Shown here one piece after another: positions 36,868-43,959 of a stretch of 64,000 bases of DNA. The notes under the pieces are model-generated. The model had not been told where the DNA came from, did not search any database, and worked only from the letters and a program-made list of their open reading frames with translations. The stretch's first letter is position 1. Every line of letters starts with the position of its first letter. The DNA comes from Adiantum capillus-veneris (lineage: Eukaryota > Streptophyta > Polypodiopsida > Polypodiales > Pteridaceae): assembly GCA_014529385.2 (NCBI GenBank), contig CM043969.1, forward strand, positions 24,040,446 to 24,104,445, in the 5' to 3' direction. Made by a program: the position numbers and the translations under genes.

Positions 36868-38939
36868 GCGTTGGTGCCAGAAATAGCCAGAGGGAGGGTC
36901 GCCTTGTTTTTGAGCCAGAGGCTTGCCCATTTATTAAGTGGGTGGCCGGACAGGTTTAAAATGGTTTGAACCTGTTCAAAAATCAATTAAACCTTATGAG
37001 CTGAAAACAATGCTCATACAAACACACCTTACCCATCCCTGGATGCAATCTCATGTAGAGATGCAATGCGGACATACACTCCTTCTCGGGAAGTCATTTG
37101 CTTTCCCGGAAAGCAATCAAAAAAGCAACCCGCTTTTGAGAAAGCATGTGCATTTCTTCAGCGCTTCTCAAAACCCATCTTCATTCATGTGCTTGCATCT
37201 TACGCGTAACTCATACTGAGTTCGGATTTCGTCTTCAAACCATGGAATATTCCCTAACCAATGCTCTTGCTACCCATCTTGTGATGCATCATGAATATCC
37301 ATGACTCGGTCTCTCCCATGGGACTTACAAAACAACTCCTTAGCTATGCTTTATGTCATCCATCTTATGATGCATCAAAGATGTCAGAGATGTCTGTTCC
37401 TGATGGTTTTCTCAATCTTGTAGATCTACAATTCCCAAGTTAATAGTTTTCATGTGTACAAATTCAAATAGTCCGAATTTCGTTAAATAGGAACTACTTT
37501 GAAAATAAGAAAATAGCCATTTTAGCAACATTGTGTGTATCTTGTCTGATCAATTGGTTGCGGCCATGTGTTCAGCTTCTCACAACAAATGTCTGCAATT
37601 TCAGGTATTGCACAATACAAAGAGAATCATTTAAGGGTAAACAATAAAAAAATAACACACACATCGGCGACGTGTATATTGTATGTGCTATTGTCATATG
37701 CAATCACTCATTCTTTTGGTGTGTGTGTGAACCCATGGAATTTAAGCTAGCCACAAGTGCCTCGGGTGCTTCTGAAAATGTGTCTAGTCAAAATCATATT
37801 GCCAATGCCTATAAATTGATATCAGATTTGTCAATGCATTTTAAGCGACCTTGGATCTGCTTAGAGACGAGATTGCGACTGGGATGGTTGGGTGCCAATG
37901 GCTCACCCTCGGGATTGATTGACACAAATCTCCCCAATGGGGATCAATGGTCCATGTCAAAAGACACGAGCGGCGTTTATTTACGCCGCCAGATTGCTGT
38001 TGTGCTCTATTGTGATCACCATGTGCACTAAAAAGGTGTGATCAAAATGTGATCTTGTCGTAAGCACAATGTAATCTTGATGTGTTCTATACACGGTGTG
38101 TGAACAACATGTAAACCACGTGTGAATGTGATGTGAACCATGTGTGAACTGCGAGAACGACGAAACCCGATGGTTACTTCATTTTTTATAGTCGCCCTTT
38201 CCATATCAACTTGCGAGCAATTGGCCTAGCAAAGCGGACGTTGTGAGTTCGACCCTAGCCGAGACGACATTTTTTTTCCTTAACAAAGAAATGGACGGCT
38301 CACAATCATCGAGCACCAAGAGCCGTCCATTGGAGCTAGAGTGTCAATTAGTGCCATCGATGGCTCACCCAAGATCTGGGAACTGAAGCGAAAATCCATC
38401 TCATAGTATGATGGAAGTATGCCATCGATCATACTATGTCATCATTCATACAATGTACGTTCATCTTGGTTCATACAAAGATCATGGTACATGTCTCAAT
38501 TGTTTGTTTCATTTTAGAGTCTATTGGGCTCCTCTGTGAGTGGCTAGCAAACTCATGTCTACTAGTATCTCCTTGTTCCTATGCTTCTAAGTTCTAAGTG
38601 ACTTGTCAATCTCGAGCATTGTGTAACAGACTTGGACACTCCAAGTCAAGAATCAACCGCGACAGCACCAAATAACCACTTCAAAACAATTCACAGATCA
38701 CAATAGATTTGCATTGGCCCGGCGGAGTTCCGTGCCTAGAGATATTGGCCCCAGAGACTGGCGCCCCTTTCGGTATTTCTTTTTTGTATTAATCAATCAT
38801 CAAAGTACAAGAGAGCGGTTAGGGTTTCACTCTCAGACTCTGCGTCCAGACGCTCTGAGAAGTGAGGCCCTCACCACTAATTTAAAGGTTACAAGGGATA
38901 CCCAAAAGCAGAGCCCCAAAAGCTTCAAAGCAAAAGCAG

Positions 38940-38990
<51 letters not shown>

Positions 38991-41900
38991 GAGAGTCAGT
39001 AAAAAGCAAGTTCTCTTTTTCTCTTTCTTTCTCCCAAATCAAAGCGAAAAGTTGAGATTTGCGTCGCTGAAATTTTTTTTAAAAAAAAATAAATAAAAAA
39101 TATTCCTCCTCCGTGATTTCCGCAAATTAGGGTTTTTGGCAGAAATTAGGGTTTGCAGGAATTTTAGGGTTTCTGGCAGAAATTAGGGTTTCTGCTATCC
39201 GCCACGTCATCACTTTGTGACATACCCCCCTCTTGAAAGCATTGTAATCGACCGCGATTACGCCTGCAAAACCGACAAAAGCCATAAACCGTCTTAGCAG
39301 ACACTGACTGTTAGTACCTACGTACTAGGAACACACATCTAGCACATGTACAAAATCGACAGTCACATCACACGACATCAGAGGACATCACCAGACATCA
39401 CAGGACATCACATGACTTTCAACATTCATTCGGATCTTAGACCATGGTTTATCGGCAATGTAGCTAGCAATCACATCTAGGTCCAATCGGGACCTCATCG
39501 ATGTCCGATTGACTAACCCCTCTTGCAACCATGTCTATTCGAGATCAAGTAGACCAAAATGCTGCAGTCATTTCGTCTATCAGTTCCTGCACTCACAAGA
39601 AGTCGAGAACAAATCAGTATCATAATCAGGAATTCCATTTCATAAAGTCATCCAGCAGAATACTGTCAGCTCTCAGTATCCCTGAAGCTCAAAGAGACAT
39701 CAGTGACTTTAGTATCAAAATCGAGGCATCTGTTGACAAAGGAGTGGAGTGACTCCCCTCTTGTGCATCCCACTGCACCAGATCTCCGGCCAAGCTGAAT
39801 TCTGGGTTCCGTTTGGAGTAGACTATGCTAAACCAAAACATCGAGGTAAAGTTTCACAATCCGAGGAGTATCTGGTAGGTCCTCCTCCTCCATCCACTTC
39901 GCATCAAATGCAGGAAAGTTCTTGAACTTAACCAACAACCCGCCTTCGGACTTTACCTTTCTTCGTATCATTATGTGCCAAAATCTGTTCAGGAACAAGG
40001 ATCTCCTCGTTTTCTTCCACTTTGGGTTGCTCATCAGGCTCCCCATCATCAGGCACATCACCCTTAACAAGTTTCAAGAGACTCACATGCAATGCATTGT
40101 GAATCCTCCAAGTATCCGGCAGTTTCAGTCGGAAGGAGAGTTCATTTATCTTTTCAGTAATCTGGAAAGGGCCGTAGTATCGCATACTAAGCTTTGGAAA
40201 AAGCCTCTCCTTTCCCTTTTTCTTTCGTAGGCGTGCCTTCTCAAAAGTAAGAGCACCCAATCATCCTCCTTCAGTTTCCAGTCGCAACGATGGCGATCCG
40301 CTGCCTTTTTCTGTCGTTCTTGAGACTCCTGCAAAGACTCGCGAACCTTGGCAAAAGCCGTATCCAGATCTCGCGTATATTCATCCGCTTCAAAGATCTT
40401 ATCTTTCGTGCTCGGGAAGGGTGGAACCTTCGCAGCACCTTCAACAATCTCAAATGGCGCCTTCCCCGTCGACGAGTGTATCGTGTTATTGTAGGCAAAT
40501 TCCACCAAAGGTAAATATCTTTCCCATTGAGTCTTCTGATCTGAGATATAAGACTTTAATAAATCTAGAACCACTGAATTGGCAATCTTGGATTGCCCGT
40601 CAGTCTGCGGGTGGAACGATGACGAGAACTGCAACTGTGTGCCAATGTTCTCCCAAATTGCCTTCCAAAACAAACTCGTAAATCTGAGGTCTCTGCTGGA
40701 GACAATTGTCTCAGGCATGCCATGTAATCTGAAAATCTGGGCCACAAACAGTCTCGCTAAGTGATCCGGCTTGACTGTTTTCTTCACTGGAATGAAATGA
40801 GCCTGTTTGCTAAATCTGTCAATAACAGTCCAGATACCATCGTGACCACTCTGTGTTCTCGGGAGAGCAAAAATGAAATCCATCGCTATACTTTCCCAGG
40901 GGCGGGTGGGTATGGGTAAAGGCTGTAACAATCCCTGTGCTTTATGCCTGTCAAACTTGACCTTCTGGCATACCAAGCAACTGCACACAAACTCTTCCAC
41001 ATCTTTCTTGAGTCTCGGCCAAAAGAAATATCTCTCTACCCCAAATTTTTTAAAATTTTTTTTTTTTATAAAAAATATTCCGCCTCTGCGATTTCCGGAA
41101 ATTAGGGTTTTTGCTATCCGCCACGTCATCACTTTGTGACAATTGAGAGTGCCTCAAAAGTTGAGAACCATAGCATTCCCAATGAAGTATCACATCTTGG
41201 AAGTTCCATAATGTGAAAAGCCATTGGGTCATCAATTGTCTGTGCTTCAATGATATTCTCCAACTTGCGAAGTCCAGTGCAAAGTCGAGAAGTGGAAAGT
41301 AATGCAATCCCCTCTACGTGTTAGATAAGAGGCTCCTTCTCATGTTGTGTGAGGTGTCAATGATGCTCCTTTTGTTGTCAACTCAAAGAGCGCTCTAAAC
41401 TATCAAAAAGTTGCACTGTGATAAGGTACAATTGTTATCTAAACTCAAGCATTTATTCAGGGTGCTGGAATGCCAACACCTCCTGCTCGTGGAAGTAATG
41501 CACCTTGCTCCACACTTTTTGTTGCCAACCTTGGGTCTACCTGCACTGACATGGAACTTACTCAGGCTTTTTCAAGGTACAATGTTTTGCGAATGCTACG
41601 TTTGCTTCACTGTAACAAAGCATTTCCTTTAGTTTGCGCTTTTTGGTGATTGGGATTTGATATATGGTGTCTACAGGTTTCCTGGATTCAGAAAGGTAAA
41701 AATGCAGAGTAGGGGTGGCCTGCCTGTTGCCTTTGTAGAGTATCAGGTAAAAGTCTGTCTTACAGCTATGCATATGCTGGTCTTCAGATATTACTTTTTC
41801 TTGGAGAGCAAAGATGCAGTCTTGAATGCTGGATGTGCCTTCATTCCCCTTCAAATACTGGCTTTGACTGGATGCAGGATACAGGTTGCTCAACTCAAGC

Positions 41901-42136
41901 TCTGAATCAACTGCAAAATGTTATGCTTCCATCATCAGTGCAAGGTGGCATAAGATTGGAGTATCCTCATGCAGGGTTTGCATCCTTTTTTTTTCTTGGC
42001 TTGCAAAAGATTAGTTAAGTTGGGCAAGTTGGCTTTCTAGTCCTTGACTTGAAGCAGGTATGCCAAATCAAGGATGGGCCAACCTGGAAGGGAGAGACTG
42101 CAGCAGGTACGTAGTGTGGCGTTGATTGTGATCTAA
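16743..42136 (+). CDS. two-RRM RNA-binding protein, RBPMS/WHI3-like, 10 exons
   Basis: Exons: 16743-16916, 17509-17571, 18149-18233, 18332-18406, 18590-18641, 18840-18891, 41461-41576, 41677-41746, 41878-41960, 42058-42136. All introns are GT..AG and phases join, giving 849 nt (282 aa). RRM1 covers residues about 20-97 (RNP2 LFISGL, RNP1 region QIVAFAVF, end [11 protein letters not shown]). A Gly/Pro-rich linker follows, then RRM2 at about 184-260 (RNP2 LFVANL, RNP1 region GLPVAFVEY, end [14 protein letters not shown]). The pattern [11 protein letters not shown] with Y-E-S-C-Q-L-K-Y-T is typical of plant RBPMS/WHI3-like RRM proteins, expected to bind RNA; targets are not deducible. ATG at 16743 was preferred: the frame upstream has no earlier ATG. 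The 3' end is uncertain, because exon 10 may splice at gtacgt (42107) instead of reading to TAA at 42134-42136. Intron 6 is about 22.6 kb of retrotransposons. Exons 4-6 are the least certain part. Confidence 0.75.
17509..17571 (+). CDS. exon 2, RRM1 RNP1 region
   Basis: 21 codons, [20 protein letters not shown] plus Asn, between acceptor tggcag and donor gtatgc. Phase 0 on both sides. Confidence 0.85.
18149..18233 (+). CDS. exon 3, RRM1 C-terminal end
   Basis: [20 protein letters not shown] followed by SRGKRPHS, between acceptor tttcccag and donor gtgcaa. Without splicing the frame runs to a stop at 18436, which would give an RRM1-only protein. Confidence 0.85.
18332..18406 (+). CDS. exon 4, linker
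   Basis: [20 protein letters not shown] then VYSDA, between acceptor aatgcag and donor gtattt. Chosen because the phase continues from exon 3 and the composition fits a Gly/Ser linker. Confidence 0.55.
18590..18641 (+). CDS. exon 5, linker
   Basis: [17 protein letters not shown] between acceptor atgtcag and donor gtcaaa; phases fit exons 4 and 6. Confidence 0.55.
18840..18891 (+). CDS. exon 6, linker
   Basis: [18 protein letters not shown] between acceptor aaatcag and donor gtatgt, ending in phase 0, which matches exon 7. Confidence 0.5.
19348..19392. repeat. arm of a 0.8-kb-spaced inverted repeat
   Basis: The block from AAAAATGCAGCAAAGGCTCC through AGAGCGTGGTTGTTTGTCA (about 39 bp) has its reverse complement at about 20178-20220. 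A shorter direct copy of the GGCTCCAGAGCGTGGT part lies just upstream at about 19329. Confidence 0.75.
19908..19919 (+). other. primer-binding site of an older LTR element
   Basis: TGGTATCAGAGC (initiator-Met tRNA complement) directly follows GTTGACA, an LTR-like end at 19907. An old plus-strand LTR therefore probably occupies some of 19450-19907, and its internal part is interrupted by Gy-A1. No paired LTR was recognised. Confidence 0.6.
20211..20316. repeat. 51-bp tandem duplication
   Basis: The block beginning GCAGCATGACTAAGATGATT and ending GATCAAGCTGATCCGCGTC occurs twice in tandem. It contains the dyad GATCAAGCTGATC. It is adjacent to the second arm of the 19348 inverted repeat. Confidence 0.85.
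20468..21024 (-). repeat. Gy-A1 3' LTR
   Basis: 557 bp. The U3 side (right, near 20930-21000) holds several AGGGTTT motifs, which read AAACCCTA on the element's strand. It shares TTGGCCCCAAAGACTGGCGC with the other family LTRs. Confidence 0.92.
21025..21038 (-). other. Gy-A1 polypurine tract
   Basis: Minus strand reads TTCAAGAGGGGGGTA immediately before the 3' LTR start TGTCACAA; conserved in Gy-A2, Gy-A3 and Gy-A4. Confidence 0.85.
21161..21210. repeat. 10-bp minisatellite in Gy-A1 3' untranslated part
   Basis: Five repeats of the ACAGGACATC type, the last variant, between the chromodomain and the polypurine tract. Gy-A2 (about 32038-32095) and Gy-A3 (about 39358-39412) carry the same repeat with other copy orders. 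Confidence 0.8.
21630..22186 (-). pseudogene. Gy-A1 integrase C-terminus and chromodomain
   Basis: Minus-strand pieces read [19 protein letters not shown], then [16 protein letters not shown] and, after a shift, [18 protein letters not shown]. The V-P-E-Q-I-L...F-K-N-F...A-K-W-M-E-E-E-D-L pattern is a chromodomain-type tail, placing the family in the chromovirus branch of Ty3/Gypsy. Such domains guide integration to chromatin. Confidence 0.75.
22187..23047 (-). pseudogene. Gy-A1 integrase, core partly deleted
   Basis: 22586-23047 carries the zinc-binding part ([36 protein letters not shown]). After a shift, 22573-22187 runs [20 protein letters not shown] and then the C-terminal core with [24 protein letters not shown] (Glu kept) and [19 protein letters not shown]. 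Compared with Gy-A3, about 40 residues between the first catalytic Asp region and QLHG are missing. Confidence 0.8.
23044..23505 (-). pseudogene. Gy-A1 RT thumb and RNase H
   Basis: Reads [60 protein letters not shown] (first RNase H Asp kept) and IHEKEL (Glu kept). It shifts frame near 23190; the true continuation [20 protein letters not shown] is in the frame 23201-22956. Confidence 0.8.
23512..24147 (-). pseudogene. Gy-A1 reverse transcriptase
   Basis: The 211-aa frame has the RT motifs in order: [74 protein letters not shown], and [11 protein letters not shown] in which the catalytic Asp pair is kept. IHFLGHIVS follows. A stop occurs just upstream of the first Met and another at 23512 at the thumb, so the domain is isolated. 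Confidence 0.85.
24150..24715 (-). pseudogene. Gy-A1 protease region
   Basis: Between the knuckle and RT, minus-strand frames read [16 protein letters not shown] and later [15 protein letters not shown], placed where retropepsin lies. The second motif fits the protease-RT linker. An intact D-S/T-G active site was not seen, so this rests mainly on position. Confidence 0.45.
24716..26336 (-). pseudogene. Gy-A1 gag
   Basis: The start is the ATG at 26336 on the minus strand ([15 protein letters not shown]). A Ser/Lys-rich stretch follows (25983-25603), then [13 protein letters not shown] of the gag core, and 25269-24712 with [20 protein letters not shown] and the zinc knuckle [14 protein letters not shown] (C-x2-C-x4-H-x4-C, complete). 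Frameshifts near 26260, 25990, 25600 and 25270 break it. Gag would assemble the particle. Confidence 0.7.
26397..26408 (-). other. Gy-A1 primer-binding site
   Basis: On the minus strand this reads TGGTATCAGAGC, complementary to initiator-Met tRNA, one base from the 5' LTR. Confidence 0.9.
26410..26929 (-). repeat. Gy-A1 5' LTR
   Basis: 520 bp; the same ends and order as the 3' LTR, with a shorter telobox cluster. It has diverged by small indels, including a different CT run near 26730. Confidence 0.92.
26935..27730 (+). other. older retroelement debris, no recognised gene
   Basis: Probably the continuation of the old element whose primer site is at 19908, because the Gy-A1 target duplication joins the two. 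One 84-aa frame (27163-27417) has no recognised domain. Confidence 0.35.
27731..27805 (+). repeat. fragment of Gy-A4 type LTR
   Basis: Matches 30389-30460 inside the Gy-A4 LTR (shared blocks GACAACCCATGGGG and TTTTAGACTACGTGCTTTTC). Only this slice is present, directly upstream of Gypsy coding sequence. Confidence 0.7.
27819..28210 (+). pseudogene. Gy-A4 RT thumb and RNase H
   Basis: Reads [20 protein letters not shown], then [20 protein letters not shown] (first catalytic Asp is Val), [40 protein letters not shown], and after a stop at 28134-28136 the segment matching FLSQKQLS. The frame shifts once near 27912. Closely parallel to the minus-strand Gy-A1 domain. Confidence 0.8.
28211..28855. 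repeat. LTR-B-like insert within Gy-A4
   Basis: Replaces the integrase N-terminal half of Gy-A4. It shares ATAGTTGCATACCCTCT-type sequence and repeated CAGCGTTTTCAGCC motifs with 31140-31250 and 35690-36300. The class is uncertain; it behaves like an LTR or leader fragment of another family. Contains CCTATAAATG, a TATA-like box, near 28493. Confidence 0.45.
28856..29523 (+). pseudogene. Gy-A4 integrase C-terminus and chromodomain
   Basis: First piece: [40 protein letters not shown], matching the [15 protein letters not shown] region of Gy-A3. A shifted middle piece follows, then 29288-29524 with [40 protein letters not shown] and [17 protein letters not shown]. Several frameshifts. Confidence 0.75.
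30082..30728 (+). repeat. Gy-A4 3' LTR
   Basis: Starts TGTCACAAAGTGATGATGTG after AAGAGGGGGGTA and ends CCAAGTCCATTACA, the reverse of the TGTAACAGACTTGG end of the other copies. It lacks the AGGGTTT cluster of the Gy-A1 to A3 LTRs. Confidence 0.8.
31073..31250. repeat. left copy of duplicated flank of Gy-A2
   Basis: The block from CATGTGGACAAGCTAATTCC through TTGTGGCACC and GCATACCCTCTTAT to GTTCTCATATTGTT occurs again at about 35620-35790, on the other side of Gy-A2. Confidence 0.75.
31256..31901 (-). repeat. Gy-A2 3' LTR
   Basis: 646 bp with a long CT run at 31615-31656 and an enlarged set of AGGGTTT motifs at 31760-31870. Confidence 0.92.
32501..33049 (-). pseudogene. Gy-A2 integrase tail and chromodomain
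   Basis: 33049-32810 reads [20 protein letters not shown] then [20 protein letters not shown]. 32809-32501 reads [56 protein letters not shown] and [17 protein letters not shown]. This is the best-preserved chromodomain tail in the window, broken from the upstream piece only by a stop (TGA at 32811-32813). Confidence 0.82.
33053..33665 (-). pseudogene. Gy-A2 RT fragment fused to integrase
   Basis: 33665-33255 carries the RT start ([54 protein letters not shown]). After one shift, 33331-33053 reads [16 protein letters not shown] and continues directly into [20 protein letters not shown] of integrase. The Asp-Asp box, RNase H and integrase catalytic core are all gone. Confidence 0.85.
34176..34990 (-). 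pseudogene. Gy-A2 gag, N-terminally deleted
   Basis: From the right: [20 protein letters not shown], then 34679-34176 with [20 protein letters not shown] and the complete knuckle [14 protein letters not shown]. The Ser-rich N-terminal third present in Gy-A1 is missing; primer-site leader sequence joins directly to the core. Confidence 0.75.
34998..35009 (-). other. Gy-A2 primer-binding site
   Basis: TGGTATCAGAGC on the minus strand, one base from the LTR, same as Gy-A1. Confidence 0.9.
35011..35614 (-). repeat. Gy-A2 5' LTR
   Basis: 604 bp with about nine AGGGTTT-type motifs between 35460 and 35585. The CT run seen in the other LTR is nearly absent, which explains most of the length difference. 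Confidence 0.92.
35620..36345. repeat. right duplicated flank and LTR-B-like sequence
   Basis: The first 175 bp repeat 31073-31250. The remainder has repeated TTTTCAGCC motifs like 28590-28750. A minus-strand 103-aa frame here has no recognised domain. Confidence 0.5.
36650..36906. repeat. GT, GA and poly-G tracts with a duplicated 39-bp block
   Basis: GT run, GA run, G run (about 36687-36706), then a block beginning TGCGTTGGTGCGAGAAATAG; next a GA run of about 70 bp and a G run of about 42 bp (36825-36866); then the same block again with one C/G difference. Poly-G of this length can form quadruplexes and is prone to assembly error. Confidence 0.9.
36907..37916. other. intronic, no gene seen
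   Basis: No retroelement motif, RNA gene or conserved frame was recognised in about 1 kb of intron 6. Confidence 0.5.
37917..38351. mobile_element. TIR element with tRNA-like core, family T1 copy 1
   Basis: Left end GATTGACACAAATCTCCCCA and right end CCATTGGAGC..GTGTCAATTAG are imperfect inverted repeats sharing ATTGACAC, CTCC and AATGG. Inside are several GTGTGAAC-type repeats (38093-38155), then a tRNA-like segment with box A TGGCCTAGCAAAGCGG (38222-38237) and box B GTGAGTTCGACCCT (38243-38256). A hairpin (ACGGCTC..GAGCCGT) lies near the right end. The same order occurs in the copies at 47573 and 56868. No protein is encoded. Confidence 0.55.
38622..39222 (-). repeat. Gy-A3 3' LTR
   Basis: 601 bp with a CT run at 38941-38987 and AGGGTTT motifs at 39128-39192. 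Confidence 0.92.
39828..40145 (-). pseudogene. Gy-A3 integrase C-terminus and chromodomain
   Basis: 40260-39928 reads [40 protein letters not shown] and [17 protein letters not shown]. After one shift, 40070-39828 gives [20 protein letters not shown] and [16 protein letters not shown]. One frameshift splits the chromodomain. Confidence 0.8.
40146..41041 (-). pseudogene. Gy-A3 integrase, catalytic Glu replaced
   Basis: A long open frame reads [55 protein letters not shown] (first Asp), [34 protein letters not shown] (second Asp), [19 protein letters not shown] and [20 protein letters not shown]. In this family the Q-T-D-G-Q motif is followed by x-E; here the Glu position is Lys, so the D,D,E triad is incomplete. 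The N-terminal His-His part is lost at the deletion junction. Confidence 0.85.
41042..41141 (-). repeat. Gy-A3 5' LTR remnant
   Basis: Only the U3 end is left: an A/T run, CCGCCTCTGCGATTTCCGG, one AGGGTTT motif and the terminal CACTTTGTGACA. Confidence 0.85.
41461..41576 (+). CDS. exon 7, RRM2 start
   Basis: [20 protein letters not shown] then [28 protein letters not shown] is the conserved start of the second RRM in this family. Confidence 0.85.
41677..41746 (+). CDS. exon 8, RRM2 RNP1 region
   Basis: [20 protein letters not shown] then VEYQ, between acceptor ctacag and donor gtaaaa. Confidence 0.88.
41878..41960 (+). CDS. exon 9, RRM2 helix 2
   Basis: [20 protein letters not shown] then VQGGIRL, ending TTGGA before donor gtatcc. 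Reading past the donor gives LEYPHAG and a stop at 42014-42016; splicing restores the conserved L-E-Y-A-K ending. Confidence 0.8.
42058..42136 (+). CDS. exon 10, RRM2 end and C-terminus
   Basis: [16 protein letters not shown], then either nine more codons to TAA (42134-42136) or a further splice at gtacgt (42107). The stop version is shown; the downstream exon, if any, was not recognised. Confidence 0.65.
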
Positions 42137-43660
42137 TAATGACATCAAACACGAGAAAGTATTGAAAAATTTCTTGCTAGTGCTGGGATAGAGTCTCTAG
42201 TTATTGGAAGCTTATTTTAGTTGTGCAGCTATCTGCTTGCTAATGCTAGTCCCTACTTTGTCACTTCAAATCCTGTCTTTCTGCTCCACTTTCCCCTTCA
42301 GTATTGCAATTGTTGTTTGCCAAGGTGTCCGTCTGCTGGCCTTCAAGTCTCTTATGCATGGGTTCGAATATTGTATGGGGACTCTTTACATCGTTGGGCT
42401 GTGTAGTTAAGCAGAGATTCTGAAATAAGTGGCGGCTTTTGAAAAGCTGCATAGACCTTTGGGCAGTATCTCCAAGCCAGAAATGACTCACCACACGATT
42501 AGGAGATTTGAAACAAGCAAGTACTAGAAGAGGCTGAAAGCAAGATTGGAGTAACTCTTGTACATTATCGCCTTATGGTACTCAATGTGTGGAACTTGAC
42601 TCTCTCTGTTGCACTCTCTTTCCATCTTGGAGTCTGACGTTATCAGAGGAGAATGATCAGGCTTTGTACATTGTACTCACTTTGGTACTCCGGAAATTCT
42701 CGATGATGTCTTTACCACGTCAGTAAACATTTCATTTTTATCACTTGTTTTGTATACTTTTTACAAAATCCCCTGAGCTCTATATACACACCTTGACTCC
42801 AAAGTTGTGGACTCGTAGTAGACTGTAGAGCAACTCCACGTGGCACATAGAGCTATGTACACTTGAGCGAGGACTTGGCTACAGCCTATGATGGCCCTAA
42901 GCTTCAGTGACTAGCTATCCACATCCTCATTCAGTAGTTTATCTCCTTTTACTTTAGTGCCATTGTAGAGTGCATATAGCCACATTGCCTCCAAGAAGAG
43001 GAATCCATGGTATTCCACATCTTTATGGTTAAAAGTTTCCACACATGCACATGCACATGGAAATAAGTTTCCACACATGCACAACTTTTTTTGTTTGTTT
43101 TCCTTTCTTTTTGTCGAATTGATCACATGTCTAATGGACTCCTTGGTGCTATTTGCTTTTCGTGTAGTTTGTCTTACTTGTGTTGGTTTTTGTGTGCAGT
43201 CGTATGGGTAAATGATATGATGGGTTCAGCTTTGAAGATAGTCGACGAGTGGGCTCAGAGTCTTGAGCATATGAAGACAGTGGAGATAGTGAGGTAGTCC
43301 GGCCCTCTTACCTCTTTGAGATGGGCATCTTTTGAATGCAACGTTTAACAATGATTACTTTGTGTGAATTATACTTTCATTGGTTATGATTTGTGCAATC
43401 TTTTCTAACTCTATTTAGTCAGCAGAGCAGACTGGACAAGGTGGACTAAAAAGCGTTTAGGAAACGTCTGTTTAGTATTTCTTTGACTGCCATGAAAGAC
43501 AAACGAGTAGATTTCTATGGCAAAATAAGGCTGGATGAGGATCAGTAAGGCAGAAAGTAAGGTAGTGTAAAAAATGAGCTTTAAGAATGTGAAGGTGTAG
43601 GTTTGTTCAGTTCGAGACCTCTTTATAAATTATTGCTGTGAGTGTGGTTACATCTAAAAC
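42137..43660. other. downstream of host gene, no gene assigned
   Basis: Probable 3' flank or further introns of the RRM gene. A short frame ending at 43297 (VWVNDMMGSALKIVDEWAQS, then LEHMKTVEIVR and stop) follows an acceptor-like gtgtgcag at 43199, but its phase does not match exon 10 and it was not added to the gene. Confidence 0.4.
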
Positions 43661-43668
43661 TTTCATGT

Positions 43669-43698
43669 GAGTTTTAGGTGTGGCTACACCTAAAACTC
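43669..43698. repeat. perfect 13-bp hairpin
   Basis: GAGTTTTAGGTGT at 43669-43681 and its exact complement at 43686-43698, loop GGCT. An upstream variant (ACATCTAAAACTTTCATG, from 43649) repeats the right arm. Confidence 0.75.
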
Positions 43699-43757
43699 TC
43701 ATGGGAACACAATGCACAATGTTCTCTTGAGCCAAAGTGAAGGGGGAGAAAGCCAAC

Positions 43758-43826
43758 GGGGTCGTACGCTAGTGGTTGAGGTGGATGTGTGGGTTCATAA
43801 AGACTCAGGTTCAATACCCAGTGGCA
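43758..43826 (+). repeat. tRNA-like SINE-type sequence
   Basis: Box A-like TACGCTAGTGGTTGAGG followed by box B-like AGGTTCAATACCC about 40 bases later, in tRNA order. It does not fold into a proper tRNA by eye and no flanking inverted repeat was found, so it is probably a SINE or tRNA relic. Confidence 0.4.
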
Positions 43827-43959
43827 TCTTTCAAATATCGGTTGTACCTCAAAAAGAAAGAAAAAGGAAAAGCAGAGCCTCATGTGAAATTGAGTATGCT
43901 CTTCGTACCAACGCACAATTATTTCTTGATGACGCCTTGTAGATATAACTAATGTGAAT

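Larger units (their letters stand above)
38622..41141 (-). mobile_element. Gy-A3, 5'-truncated Gypsy element
   Basis: Minus strand. The 3' LTR (38622-39222) is complete; the chromodomain and integrase follow to about 41041, where the sequence jumps into the last 100 bp of the 5' LTR (41042-41141). Gag, protease, RT, RNase H, primer site and most of the 5' LTR are deleted. The flanks share only attg (38618-38621 and 41142-41145), so the target duplication is imperfect. Confidence 0.88.
18892..41460 (+). other. intron 6, about 22.6 kb, retrotransposon-filled
   Basis: Donor gtatgt at 18892 and acceptor tattcag ending 41460. It contains four copies of one chromodomain Gypsy family (three minus, one plus strand), older LTR fragments, a small TIR element and several microsatellites. 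The transcript must span all of it if the gene is functional. An inference from exon order and phase; a transcript would be decisive. Confidence 0.65.

Noticed and set aside
36574-36986. Frames of Ser-Leu and Pro runs or Arg-Glu and Gly runs
   Set aside because: They are translations of GA/CT and G/C microsatellites; no composition outside the repeat supports a protein.
43091-43297. Last exon of the RRM gene
   Set aside because: An acceptor-like site precedes it, but the phase does not join exon 10 and the residues do not resemble the family C-terminus.
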